Positions 20,709-32,659 of a DNA stretch of 64,000 nt are shown in pieces. Made by a program: the position numbers and the translations under genes. Location: positions 16,122,286 to 16,186,285 of the forward strand of contig JBBMNZ010000009.1 of the NCBI GenBank assembly GCA_037954325.1, given 5' to 3'. Source of the DNA: Fistularia commersonii (taxonomy: Eukaryota > Chordata > Actinopteri > Syngnathiformes > Fistulariidae). How positions within the stretch are numbered: the stretch's first letter is position 1; each line of letters begins with the position of its first letter. Under the pieces are notes generated by a model that searched no databases, was not told the DNA's origin, and worked only from the letters and a program-made list of their open reading frames with translations.

Positions 20709-23700
20709 TGAGGCCTGGGCAGCGACTCCTCGACTCCACGCCAACCCCCCATCACAAGCCCTTGTACGAGTATGACGTCGCAAATATGGATTCCAACGAG
20801 GGAGAGGACCTCATATGTGAACTCAAATCATCTCTTCCCAACGGAGACACGGAAGGCCCATCAAAACAGGACACAGTAACTCTGGCGATAACATCAAGAG
20901 CTTCTAGTGTTACACCCATCAGTGAAACAATACTGCCCCCTGCCGGATCACCACAAGCAACGCAATCAAATCGCTCACCAGTGCCCCCTGCTGGCGCAAA
21001 GCAACAACTGCACCCGGCAGTCTGTCATTTTCAAAACACTTATAAAATATTCCAAAGGGTTAACCACGCCAATATGATATGGAATCCCAGCTTCAAACAC
21101 AAAGGTTTAATTGGTGGTCATCTTAACATACGCAGCATGTTACCAAAGAAAGCACAACTTGAAATCTTGCTATCAAACACAAATTTAGACTTTCTAGCCC
21201 TTTCTGAAAGCTGGTTATCTGCTTCAATTGAGAGTAACCTTGTCACTTTTCCTGGTTTTAAAATCTTTAGAAAAGACCGCCCCAAGAGAGGTGGTGGAAT
21301 AGTGTTTTATATCAAAGACACATTTCAATGTGAAGAGATCACACTCCCAGATGGATGTATGGAATGTTTAGGTATAAAAATGGTTTTTGCAAACAAGATG
21401 CCCTTGAATATCGTTGTCATATACAAACCACCCAAAGAAAATGACAATGACTTCACCCAACTGAACCACATAATTAAAACTCTGGGAGACAAATCATAAT
21501 TGGCGATTTCAATATTAACTGGCAAAGTAAACAGACCAGTTCAAAGCTCAAACAGACCTGCTCAAAGTCAGGCCTCACCCAACTCATTAACTCCCCAACC
21601 AGAATCTCCAAATTCTCCAACTCTACAATTGATCTAATATTCACAAATAAGCCCGAACGAATCACCAAAACCTACAATTTATTGACGGGCCTATCAGATC
21701 ACAATCTCATCCTCTTAATCAGGAAAATCAACAACTCCAAAAATATCCCTCAGTCTCTCAGAAAAACCCCTTTCGTCCCCCCAAAAAATTTTCCACAACT
21801 AGACAACGATATTGAAGGAATTCCATGGGTTGAGATGATAATGGAAACGAACCGTGATGCACTCTGTGAAGCAATCATCGCCAACACAACTGAGAAAATT
21901 AATAAACACTCCGTACTCCCGAAAGCCTGCAAGAAGCAGAAAAAATTGCCATGGTTCAGCGACAACTTAAAGGCAATCATGAAAAAACGCGACCTGGCAC
22001 TAAAACGATATATCAAAGCGAAAAGACAATCTGACCACCTCCTTTTCAAATCACTCAGAAATAAAACGATGGCTGCCTTCAGACTGGCCAAAGCAAACTA
22101 TTTCCTAACGCTAATTCACACAGCCAAAGGAAATAGTAAATGACTTTGGCAACAGATTGACAAACTATCGGGCAAACCAGCTAAAAGCTCAAAAAATCTA
22201 CAGTTGAATATGGAAGGCGAACTCATCACAGACAGCATCGCAGTTGCCGATGCATTTAACAAACACTTCCTCAACATCTGTCCAATGGCGGACGGTGTTA
22301 TCTCTGTCTCGGCCCCCCTTTTCCAAACACCACCCCTTGAGCTCTTACCAATAACACAGTTAGAGACCCTAAACTACATCACATCGCTCTCGAACTCCAG
22401 AGCCAAGGACATATATAACATCGATGCCGGCGCGGTCAAACGTAACAAATTAGCATTTGTGCTCCCCCTAACGTCACTGATCAACGAGTCCTTTGTCAAC
22501 AACACCTTCCCTGAGGCGCTGAAAAAATCTGTGGTCACGCCGATTCATAAAGCGGGAAACGCTCAAGACGTAAATAACTACAGACCCATCAGCATCCTAC
22601 CGGTTTTTTCCAAAGTAATAGAAAAAACAGTAGCGAAGCAACTAACAAACCATCTAGAGGCCAACCAACTACTTCACCCCATGCAATTCGGATTTAGACC
22701 CAAATACTCCACCGAAACTGCATGCTGCCATCTAATAGAACTTATCAAAAAACATCCAGACAACGGCTTTAAGGTAGGCGCCATCTTTCTGGATCTCAGC
22801 AAAGCTTTTGATACCGTCAATCATAAAACTCTCATTGAAAAATTGAAACTCTTCAACCTATCTAATAACACACGCGACTGGCTCGCCTCCTACCTAAATA
22901 ACCGAACCCAAACCATCAACGGAAGCAGATCCGCATTTGGAAAACGCACCATGGGAGTGCCACGAGGTTCGACATTAGCTCCGCTCCTATTTAGTATGTA
23001 CATCAACGACCTCCCAAGCATCTGCCCAAATATCATGACACAAATGTATGCGGACGACACCGTCGTCCTGGCTCATGCGAAAAGCATAAGCGAAATCAAC
23101 ACAACCCTAAACAGCGCTCTAAGTAGAATCGCGGGTTGGTTAGAAACCAACCATTTAGCGCTCAACGTCAAAAAAACAATGGCGGTCTTGTTCTCAATCA
23201 GAGCACTACCACCCAACCACAATCTCACTCTTACGGTTAATAATGAGCCAATCCAAAACGTCACCGAAACAAAATACCTAGGCATTATCATTGACAACCA
23301 CCTAAACTTCGAAAAATAAGCGAACGCCCTGTCCCACAACCTGAAAAGGACAGTAAACACCTTCAAACAGATAAGAGACTCTCTCTCCCTAGATGCCGCC
23401 AAAACATTGTATAACGCCCTCATCATTTCCTGAATAACATACTGCAGCACTACCTGGGGTTTCGCCACTAGTAGTGCGATTTTCAAAATTACAGCTGTGC
23501 ACAAAAGAGCACTAAAAATTCTAGATAAAAAAAATCTCACACATCACCACTGTAGAATTCTCGAAAAACATAATCTTCTTGCCCTCCCGCACATCTTCGA
23601 ATTAGCAAACCTCACCCTAGTCCACAAAATACTAAGCGGTGCAGCCCCCGGCCCTCTAGACAAATTCTTCGACAAATCCCACAACAACCTAAGAAGTGGC

Positions 23701-23877
23701 ACCCAGGGAAACTGCTCCGTTCCAAACAAAAAAACATCTTTCGGTCAGAACTCGCTCTCTTTCGTCGGCCCAAAACTCTGGAACGATCTGCCCCTAGGAG
23801 TTAAAACTCTGAGTCTTCGGAGCTTCATTGAAGCCACCAAACAGCTCCTGCTAAGAAAACAAATATGCCAACACTAA
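20708..23877 (+). pseudogene. LINE ORF2 endonuclease/reverse transcriptase, unit 1
   Basis: Endonuclease motifs HLNIRSM, ALSESWLS, IGDFNINW and GLSDHNLI are followed by reverse transcriptase motifs YRPISILPVFSK, FGFRPKYSTETA, FLDLSKAFDTVNH, VPRGSTLAPLLFS and MYADDTVVLA (catalytic YADD at about 23047-23058), then a tail ending FVGPKLWNDLPLG. Lesions: a frameshift at about 21493-21499 inside the endonuclease and a TGA at 22141, both shared with unit 2, plus a TAA at 23317 and a TGA at 23431 seen only here. It cannot make a full protein. Confidence 0.88.
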
Positions 23878-24307
23878 GCCAGAACCGTCTCCGTCTCGAG
23901 CCAAACTGTCTAGCGACCTGCCCCGCCAGCCTCCTTGATGCTTCCGCCCTGCTTTTGCATATCATAAAAAAAAAAAAAAAAAAAACAAATGATATGAACC
24001 TCTTATCACGGCCCTAACCACAAGCAAGCGATTTTAACTGGTTTTAACATGTTTTAACTTGTTTTCCGGTTTTAACCTGTTTTAACCTGTCTTCAACCTG
24101 TTTTAGCTACTTACTAATTGTTTTTATTCCCCACTGGAGTACATTTACTCCACCCACGGACAGCCGGGTGCAATATAGCAACTCTGCTAAGCCTGTCTGG
24201 TACATCCATCTTCTCATATCGCGTTTTATGCTGAAATGTTTAATGGCACTGTACTGTCTGTCCTTAAATAAAATTCATTCATTCATTCATTCATTCATTC
24301 ATTCATC

Positions 24308-25312
24308 CCCTCAGGTGAAGAACACTCCCCAGGAAGTAGGTCTATCAGTATCTATGTCTACCATAAAGATGAGAGTTAATAAAAAGGATTCACCACAAGG
24401 TACAAACCATTGGTCAACCTCAAAAATAGAAAGAATTGACTTTGACAAAAAACACGTGAAGAAGCCAGTCCAGTTCCGGAACAGCATTCTTTGGACAGAT
24501 GGGACTAAGATCAACCTGTACCAGAATGATGGGAAGAAGAAAGTGTGAAGAAGAATTGGAAGTGCTCATGATCCAAAGCACACCACATCTTCTGGTGGAG
24601 GCAGTGTGATGGCATGGGCATGCATGGCTTCCACTTGTGTTTATTGATGATGTGACAAAAGACAGAAGCAGCCGGATGAATTGTGAAGTGTTTAGGGATA
24701 TATTTTCTTCTCAGATTCAGCCAAATGCAGCAAAGTTGATTGGCTGTCACTTCACAGTACAGATGGACAATGATCCAGAACATACTGCAAAAGCAACCCA
24801 GGAGTTTTTTCAAAGTGAAGAAGTGGAATATTCTGCAATGGCTGAGTCAGTCACCAAATCTCAACCCAATAGAGCATGCATTTTACTTGCTCAAGACAAA
24901 ACTGAAGGCAGAAAGACCCACTAACAAGCAACAACTGAAGACAGCTGCAGTAAAGGCCCAGCAAAGCATCAGAAAGGAGGAAACCAAGCGTCTGGTGATG
25001 CCCATGGGTTCCAGAATTCAAGCACTGACTGCAAAGGATTCTCAAAAAAATATTGAAAATAAACATTTTACTAGGGGTTATGTTTATTTGTCCAATTTTC
25101 ATTTGAGCCCCTGAAATGAGGAGCGTTTGTATAAAAGTAGCTACAATTCCTACATGCTATTCAGATATTTTTGTTCAACCCCTTGAATTAAACCTTAAAG
25201 TCTGCACTTCAATTCTGTTGTAGTTGTTTCATTTCAAATCCAATGTGGTGGCATGCAGAGCCCAAAACATGACGATTGTGTCACTGTCCAAATATTCCTG
25301 GGCCTAACTGTA
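24308..25312 (+). pseudogene. Tc1/mariner transposase 3' half with right terminal repeat, unit 2
   Basis: Same relic as at 541, but its right end is kept. After KNIENKHF the sequence runs through a 3' flank to a Tc1-type terminal repeat (aatattcctgggcctaactg), ending at a TA at 25311-25312. Catalytic motifs MDNDPEHTAKAT and SPNLNPIEHAF are readable. The in-frame TGA after NDGKKKV and the mid-gene frameshift are shared with the other units. Confidence 0.92.
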
Positions 25313-25723
25313 GATGTGAAGAGATTCTGGAAATACACCATGAAGAATGTGAAGAAGCAAAGATCTTCAAATAAAATTGCTTTCATCCTATTAATCTTGA
25401 AGTTATGTCTGTTCAGATTGCAATCATCAAGTATTTCTGCACAGCATCCTCTCAAGTCCCAAACTTCCCAGAGTTTGTGGAAGTTGGTTTGGTGGATGAA
25501 GTTCCAATAACCCACTACGACAGCGACACCAGGAGAAAAGAACCCAAACAGGACTGGATGGACAAAGTCTCAGCAGATGATCCACAGTTCTGGGAGACAG
25601 AGACCCAGAGGTTACTGGTTAACCAGCAGTGGTACAAAGTCAACCTCTAAACTGCAAAGCAGCTCTTTAACCAGACTGGAGGTTTGTTCACACACACTTC
25701 TGCACCCTGAGTTTATGTCCATC
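25313..25723 (+). pseudogene. MHC class I intron 1 piece and alpha-1 relic, unit 2
   Basis: Directly after the Tc1 TA, gatgtgaagagattctgg and gaagcaaagatcttcaaata match intron 1 of the live MHC genes (29188 onward), so the Tc1 landed in an MHC intron. The end of intron 1, the acceptor and the first alpha-1 codons are deleted, and the frame enters at KYFCTASSQVPNF. A stop follows KVNL. Intron 2 is cut after about 45 bp. Confidence 0.93.
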
Positions 25724-26015
25724 CCATCATCAGAATCACTAGGGAAGATATCACTGTTGGCAAACTTCCTTTCTTGGACTATTGCACTCATACTCAACAG
25801 GACAGAGGATTAACTGGAAACCAACACACACTGATCAATTTTTACTCTTTGACTCACATCACCCCCTTGAACACAAACTCGGGGTTATCAGAATTCTACA
25901 CCACCGGACCAAGAACATCCCGTCAACCACCGAATACAGAAAAAGTGAGGTCCAAAATATTGGTAAAGCCCTCAAATCCAGTGGCTATCCTAATTGGGCC
26001 TTTGCCCAAGACTGG
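25724..26015 (+). mobile_element. Penelope-like element fragment, unit 2
   Basis: Near-identical to 1586-1875, reading LPFLD and KPTHTDQFLLFDSHHPLEHK in two frames, and ending SGYPNWAFAQD. The join to the MHC relic (cccat/catcag) is identical in units 1 and 2 but not in unit 3. Confidence 0.6.
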
Positions 26016-26083
26016 AAATGTGGTGGAACAGCACATGTTCGATGTTTTGGAGAGAAGGTCGGAGATGGTTGGGTCATATTCAT
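26016..26083 (+). mobile_element. Short RTE 3' coding fragment, unit 2
   Basis: GTAHVRCFGEKV motif of the RTE C-terminus, followed by a short ATT repeat. Confidence 0.6.
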
Positions 26084-26950
26084 TATTATTATTATATGTG
26101 GTATATGTACCTGTCATTGATTTAAAGAAAAACTACATAAACATTTAGTTTGAAAAAAAACTGAATATCTCTCTTGGGCAGGGATCAACTTTGCTATTTC
26201 ATTGTGCCTTTTCATATATCAAGAACCATGTTTTGCTCTCCATTGCCTACTGAACCTCCAGCATTGACACTGGATAGTGTTTGGGTTGTAAATGGGCAGT
26301 ACTTTTACCAATAGATGGTGCTACTACTCTATCATCGTGTTGTTCTGCTTGTATGTGTCCAGTGAAGAACGAACGTTCTGTGTGTTCATGCTGCCTGAAA
26401 TAAAGTTCGTGTTCGAAAAACAATAGCCTCAGCCGACTTTCCCATACAAACAGCACTCCCCGATAGATGCGCTGTCTATCAAACTCCGTTCAAGCCAACA
26501 TACACAGCGTGATACAGTCCTACCACAAGTCTCTGGCGTTGCAGTGGTGCACTGTGAGACTGGATCCTTGTGTCCACAGATGCCACTTGGGTGTAGCTTG
26601 TTTGTCGACAAAGTTGTAGAGACTCCGAACCAAGAAAAAAACAAAGTGAAGGAGAGGCTAAGTCCACTTCCATCCCCTCGTCTGGCCTTGTTTATTCCAA
26701 CGACTAACAACCAAGACAGACAAGGCGAGGCACAGCACGCAGTTCCAAATGTTCACTCTCTAGTTGGTTTGCGTTCAACAAAAATGACGTTTCCCCTCCT
26801 CACTCCCTTTCCATGCAGCCGCCACAGTGAACAGGTGAATGTAATCCCAGTTCAATCATTCGGTCAATCACCGCTCCTTGACCACACCCCCTGTGACAAC
26901 TGACAGCTAACTTCAAGATCGATAGCTTAGCATATAGCCCTTTGGAGTTG
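26084..26950. other. No gene recognised, unit 2
   Basis: Counterpart of 1973-2820 with scattered substitutions. No exon or element motif identified. Confidence 0.5.
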
Positions 26951-27178
26951 AGGGGCGGTGTGGCTCAGGGTGTGAGAGTGGTTCTCCTCGGAACTTAACG
27001 TTCTGGGTTCAGTTCCCACCGAGCCATTATAGGTTTTGCTGAGCAAGACCTTGAACCCCTGGCGCTGCTCATTAGCTGCCTTCTGCTCACGGTTCATCCA
27101 TGATGGATTAAATGCAAGGGTCAAATTTCCCTGATGTTGCGCTCTGTGTAGAACTGAATGTGAAAATGAAGGTATTTC
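26951..27178 (+). mobile_element. tRNA-derived SINE, unit 2
   Basis: Same SINE as in unit 1: A-box-like tggctcagggtgtgag, B box gggttcagttccc and the gagcaagaccttgaacccc body. Confidence 0.8.
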
Positions 27179-28720
27179 TGTCTTCCACCAATTTAAAAAC
27201 CTGAATGAGAACGCTGAGGTGGCGAGTCCGTGCAGACTGTGGATGAGCTGTGGCCAACCGTATGACCCAGATCCAACGCCATTGGTCCGTCACGAAGACG
27301 TCGGACCCTCCGATCCTGCCCGTCAGGTTGACAGGTAGTAGCGTAGCTGATAGCAGAACGGGACACGTTGGACTGGACTGACTAAATCCTGGGAACTCAA
27401 CACACACATTGCCAAGGTATGAGTTCTTTTACGGTTCACTCTCTTGTTTTGTTTTTTTCCACTGGTCAGTTGTTCACCTTCTGTTTTTTTTTGAGAAGCT
27501 TATATCTCCTTTGGACCAGGCAGATGTTCTCGGTGGAAACGTGGCAGCGCCATTGCAAAGTTGAATTCAAAACTTGAGTAATCCCATGTTTATCAGATGT
27601 GAAAGAGGATGATTTTGTCACAAATAGTCAAAGTCAACTTTATTGTCAAAACTGCCAGATGTTCACACATATTTCTTATCCCCCCCTTTTTTTTTCAATA
27701 CAATTTTCCAGTATTATTTATTATTGTTATGTTTTTCTTTCAACTCTGGCACAACAATTTCCTTTGAGATAAATAAAGTTGTTCTTTTTCTTATACAGAG
27801 CATTGAAGTAGAACAACAGAGAACTACGGCGAATTATGCAGAGGTAGATTTGGCAGGAGCGCAATTTTCTTTCAATTTGTCAGTTCTGTCAACAAGTGAC
27901 AGAAGGTGCAGTGGCAAGAAAAAAAAGAAAAGTGATAGCAGTATGAAAGTGCAGTTGCATTAACTGTTTTTACAGGGCTTTTTTTGCATTGAAGTGAATG
28001 AGTAAATGAGTCCATGAAAGACTGATGGCAGGTACTTGATGTGAGGTTCAAAATGTGATGAAAATGTTTAAAAATAGTTGTATGTTTACTAACATGCAGC
28101 AATGTAGTGCAGGATTTCTTCAAAATTTAGTGTCTTGTGAAAATGGGACATTGTGATTTCATAGAAATGTTGTAGACGTGATTATTATTATGAGAAAACA
28201 TGAACACGATCGCTGCCTTCACATGGACGAATAGCATTGATAATTAATAACAACAATATGTGAAGAAAGTTAAACTGAACAAATGTTTTAATTCACAAAA
28301 CTGCATTTCCACTGAGAAACGGTTGCAGTTCTCCAGGCGTCCACTAGGGGGCGCCCTGAGACAAACTCAGTCACAGGAAACGCGCATGTTTTTGACGCTT
28401 GACGTGATATTTTGATCAGGACGGAAAGAAAGAGCAGAAAATCCATCAATTGAAACTTTGATCGGTATAACTATGACTTTGGACCAGCGGGAAACTCGAA
28501 ATGAGTTTTATTTATCATGAAATCGCCTCATAAAGTGGATAAAAACAACTGCGTCATACAACGCAGTATTTCCCACATCGATATGTAAACTGTTTTTTTT
28601 ATTATATACTTTTTATAATTTATACCCTTGCATTTTACAGTAGTAACAGCAATGTTTCCATGACTATAAAAGCATTCTGACTCATTCTGACTGACTTTCG
28701 CTTCTAGCCTGTGCATTTTG
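27179..28720. other. MHC upstream flank, unit 2
   Basis: AT-rich counterpart of 3049-4590 with small indels. No gene recognised. The ISRE-like gggaaactcgaaatgag recurs at about 28489-28505. Confidence 0.5.
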
Positions 28721-28726
28721 AGTTTA

Positions 28727-28773
28727 CCTGGCGACCCGTGACGTTTCAGCCCGATCTGAATTCTCATTGGCTC
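28727..28773 (+). promoter_or_regulatory. SXY-type MHC enhancer, unit 2
   Basis: X1 cctggcgacccg, X2 tgacgt and a Y box with ATTGG at 28766-28770, in the same order and spacing as in unit 1. One X1 base differs (gacccg versus gacacg). Confidence 0.75.
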
Positions 28774-28866
28774 AGACGGGGGTTCGTTGCAGCTCCTCCC
28801 CAGTGGATCCTTCAGTTGAGCTCCAGATCCTTCACCTGGAAGACCAGCGTGTGTTTGAGAACAACA

Positions 28867-28884
28867 ATGCTTGAACATCTGTAG
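28867..28884 (+). promoter_or_regulatory. Five-codon upstream ORF, unit 2
   Basis: ATG CTT GAA CAT CTG TAG. A single change (AAG to TAG) shortens the 12-codon overlapping upstream ORF of unit 1, so it ends 17 bp before the MHC start instead of overlapping it. Confidence 0.5.
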
Positions 28885-28901
28885 GCTCTTCAAACCTGGA
28901 G

Positions 28902-29783
28902 ATGATGAAGATCTTTCTACTTGTGCTGGTTGTCATGGGAACGTCCAGCGTGACGGCCGGTAAGTCCGTTTCTTTTCGCTTCATTTGATTTCCTCAAAGA
29001 GTCTGAAGCAGCAGCTCGTGTTTAGTTTGGTCCAAAGATGATCTTCAGCCTGTTTCTCATCAACATTTCACCTTTAGAATCAGATGGAAACTGTAGTTTT
29101 TAGTTCAGAGTGAGAGTTCAGAGGAGATGGGAGCAAATATGGACGTTGTTTGGAGTTTAAGATCAGACAAAACGAAAGTGAAAGTAGATATGAAGACATT
29201 CAGGAAATCCAGCATGAAGGAAGGACAGAAGCAAAGATCTTCAAATAAAGTCCCTTTCTATTAATGTTAGAGTTTTATCTGTTCAGATTGAAATCATCCC
29301 ATTTCCTAAAATACTGGAAATAATCCTTCACTTTGAGATTGACTTGCAGTATTTCTGACTAAATGTTGAACTGCTTTTCTGGAGAATTCAAAGTGTAAGT
29401 TCTAGAATAGTTCCATCATTCACTGTGTTTTTACATCTTTGAGTAACTTAAAGCTGTTTATGGAACTTTCAGTCACCAAAACCTCATCATTCGGTGAAAT
29501 ATTTCTTCCAGTGATTCACTCCCTGAAGTATTTCCTCACGGGCTCCTCTCAAGTCCCAAACTTCCCAGAGTTTGTGGAAGTTGGTTTGGTGGATGAAGTT
29601 CCAATAGCTCACTATGACAGCAACACCAGAACAACAGAACCCAGACAGGCCTGGATGGACCAAGTCTCAGCAGATGATCCACAGTTCTGGGAGAGGAACA
29701 CCCAGAACTCACTGGGAACCCAGCAGACCTTCAAAGTCAACATCGAAATTGCAAATCAGCGTTTCAACCAGACTGGAGGTTTG

Positions 29784-29854
<71 letters not shown>

Positions 29855-31638
29855 CTGCACCCTGAGTTTATGTCCATCCCATAATAAACACAGCAGACTG
29901 TGCTGAGATCTCACTGGTTCACTGCAGCTTCTGTCTCTCTCAGGAGTCCACATTCTCCAGGCTATGTCTGGCTGTGAGTGGAACGATGAGACTGGAGAAG
30001 TTACTGGTTTTCGTCAAGAAGCTTATGATGGAGAAGATTTCATCTCATTGGACCTGAAGACACTGACATGGATCGCTCCGAGACCACAGGCTTTCATCAC
30101 CAAACAGAAGTGGGACAATGACGAGGCCATAAAGGAAAACTGGAAGCACTACCTCACCCAGATGTGTCCTGAGTGGGTGAAGAAGTATCTGGACCACGGG
30201 AGGAGCTCCCTGCTGAGAACAGGTGGAATCACATGACCTGACGTCGCCTCAACAATGTTTCGACTTCTTTTCAAATCTTTGGTTATTTTCTTGAATCTGA
30301 GGAAACAATTTTCGGACTTCCAGTAAAATTGTCCATCTCAGGCCAGTTTGATGTCCAATGAACACGAACCAATCAATCAATCAATCAATCAATCGATAGA
30401 TCTTCTTTCCTGCTTCTCTGTTCATTGGATGCAGATTCTTGGGTTCTTCCTTTCTGCTTTTTCGCTGATTTCACTCTTAAATATTGAAAGTTTAGACGAG
30501 ACAGGGAGTAATATTTGTCCACAGCAGAAGAAGGTGTGATGTTTCTGAGTTTCCGCTTCTGAGTTCAGGCGTTGACAGAAACTCTGTTTCTCTTGACGCT
30601 CCAGATCTTCCCGGAGTGCATCTCCTCCAGAAGACGCCCTCCTCTCCGGTCACCTGCCACGCCACCGGTTTCTTCCCCAGGGAAGCCATGCTGTTCTGGA
30701 CGAAGGACGGAGAGAAGGTCCCTCAGGAGCTCGGAGAGATCCTCCCCAACTCCAATGGAACCTTCCAGATGAGCACTGACCTGAAGCTCCCGGACACACC
30801 CGGAGATCTGAGGGCATACAAGTGTGTGTTCCAGCTCTCCGGTGTCAAGGAGGACATGGTCACCGTCCTGGACAGAGACGCCATCAGGAGCAACGGTAAG
30901 ACTGGACTCACAGGGGATGAAGGTAGGAAACGACCCTCTAGTTTCCCATCAGCGTCCAGATCTTCAGATCCAAAGTGTGTCGGATTCATGTCTGCCATTA
31001 GTCGGGCTTTTTCTTCTTGCCGAATTGTTCAAGTCAGGATCAGTCAAACTTAACTGGTTAACAAGAACTGAACCGCAGAGAAGCAGAGAGACGATTTCAA
31101 GACCAGAAACTGTTTGTGTTGTGTTTTGCTGGACAGCAAAGCCTGGCCTCGTCCTCCCCGTCGTCATCACACTGGTTGTTGTTGCTCTGCTCGCCGCGGT
31201 TGCCGTTGGATACGCCTTCTATAAGAAGAAGCCTGGTGAGAGACCTCCACAGGGAGATGTTTGACTTGGACTCGATGTTGTTTCATTGTAAATATCTTTG
31301 TCCCAACGTGAAGCCATGCGAGGCTCCGACTTTCAGCCTCGCCATGTTGTGACACATCGTCTGCAAACTCTTCTGGCAAAGCTGAATTATTTCTCTTCTC
31401 TTTGTATTTCAGCCAAAGCTCGTCTGTCTTGTAAGTAGACGCATTTTTTAGTTTAATTCTTTGGAAGTGACTTGCTCTCTGAAGATCCAAAATGTGAAAC
31501 CAGCAGAGGTGTTTCCTGCAGGGAAAAGACTCCTGTAGTTTGGAACAGGATTCGAGCTAATTGTTTGTTTCTGACCTTCCAGCTGTCAGCAGTTCAGAAG
31601 TTTTGGAGGAACTCAATCCCAAACCCTCCTCATCTTGA
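28902..31638 (+). CDS. MHC class I heavy chain, U-type, unit 2 (7 exons)
   Basis: Complete 355-residue class I heavy chain. Exons: 28902-28959, 29512-29778, 29944-30222, 30605-30895, 31137-31235, 31413-31430, 31583-31638. Sizes and phases are identical to those of unit 1. Against unit 1, by eye, about 15 of 90 alpha-1 residues, 13 of 93 alpha-2 residues and only 3 of 97 alpha-3 residues differ. Groove residues include L9, N63, N66, T70, A97, R114, E116 and W156. Peptide-end residues are Y7, R84, F123, T143, K146, W147, Y159 and Y171, but position 59 is Phe. The tail differs slightly (KARLS; SVSSSEVLEEL). Intron 3 lacks about 70 bp found in the other copies. No lesion seen. Confidence 0.93.
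29786..29851. repeat. (CA)n microsatellite in MHC intron 2, unit 2
   Basis: Thirty-three CA units beginning just inside the alpha-1 donor, the shortest of the three copies. Confidence 0.97.
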
Positions 31639-32659
31639 GGGACAAACCCACCCCTGCACTCAGTGAGTTCCTCCTGAAAGCTGCCTTCCAGGGTTCTTCT
31701 CGTCTCCTCGGGCTTTCAGATGAATTGTGGAAGTGACCGAAGAAAGGAGACGTCATCTTCAGTCCAGCCGTAAACTTGGAACAACGAGTTCAACATCTAG
31801 AATGGAGTTTAACATTGGATTTCTGAAGACAAGCAACTATAAAAGTGTATTTAAAAAGGATTTGACTCCATAAAAACATGAGTGGAACTGACGGACATTC
31901 CGTCCAACATCTACTCAGCATCACTGAAAGACATGTTTCCCAACAACACGTTGACAAATCATCCTGAGATCTGGCTCTGAATGCAGCACCACTTCTCTGC
32001 ATCTGATATCTGAAAAGATCTGGTGGCAGCTTTTCAAACACACACACAAGCAGTTTATTCATCCAGAATTTCCAGGTCTACGTTGCTCTGCTTGAACAGA
32101 CATACTTTGGGGTTTGTACTGTTTATTGCAACTGATATTGAATTGTTTTGTTGGATAGAAAATCTCTACTTGGAAACCGGGGTTTCTTTTCTGTGGATTT
32201 TGTTGTAAAAGAAAAAAAAATCAAAGCTGAGATTCGTCACTTTTGTCCAATACTTTAATATTTGTTGAAGTGTCGCTGCACTGATGTCTCATGGATTCTT
32301 GTAATGACTTTTGATCTTCAATAAATTCCCTAAAACTCCCCGAAAATCTCAAATGAGTTTTGAACAGCAGTTGTGGCGGATAAAATCAAGACGGCTCCAA
32401 CCTGACAGAATCTTCCTGTGATTTCATGGGCCATAGAAGCGGGTCCACAAGAAAAGAAATAGTGGGAAACTGGCATTTAGAAGTGCGTTTTTTTTTTTTT
32501 TTTCAGACAAACGCACACTCACGACGGTCCAGATGTTTTTCTGAAAACCCTGCTCTGCTGAGTTCTGCAGAGACTGCTGACGAATGACAAGTGTCAAGAA
32601 ACCTTTGTCCTCCGCTGTGGTTAACAGCTAAAATAAATAGATGTTTAAACAAGAGCCAC
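31639..32659 (+). other. MHC 3' UTR and flank, unit 2
   Basis: The presumed 3' UTR. The acceptor-like ctcttcag of units 1 and 3 is lost in a local deletion near 31691. Downstream it keeps the block containing AATAAA that unit 1 lacks. Confidence 0.55.
32320..32325 (+). terminator. Candidate MHC polyadenylation signal, unit 2
   Basis: AATAAA in gatcttcaataaattccc, about 680 bp after the stop codon. Present in units 2 and 3, deleted in unit 1. Confidence 0.5.

Larger units (their letters stand above)
19219..24304 (+). mobile_element. Near-complete CR1/L2-like LINE, unit 1
   Basis: A roughly 5.1-kb non-LTR element with 5' UTR, ORF1, ORF2, 3' UTR (A-run about 23966, TTTTAAC minisatellite, AATAAA at 24267-24272) and (ATTC)n tail at 24273-24304. 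It interrupts a Tc1 transposon, with matching Tc1 halves on both sides. Clade assignment rests on the APE endonuclease, the RT motifs, an SGNH-like ORF1 and the short-repeat tail. L2, CR1 and neighbouring clades cannot be told apart by eye. Confidence 0.85.

Noticed and set aside
20434..20775. Separate 113-codon protein in the LINE ORF1/ORF2 junction
   Set aside because: The frame only partly overlaps the native ORF1 end and carries no domain. It is a by-product of the frameshifted LINE.
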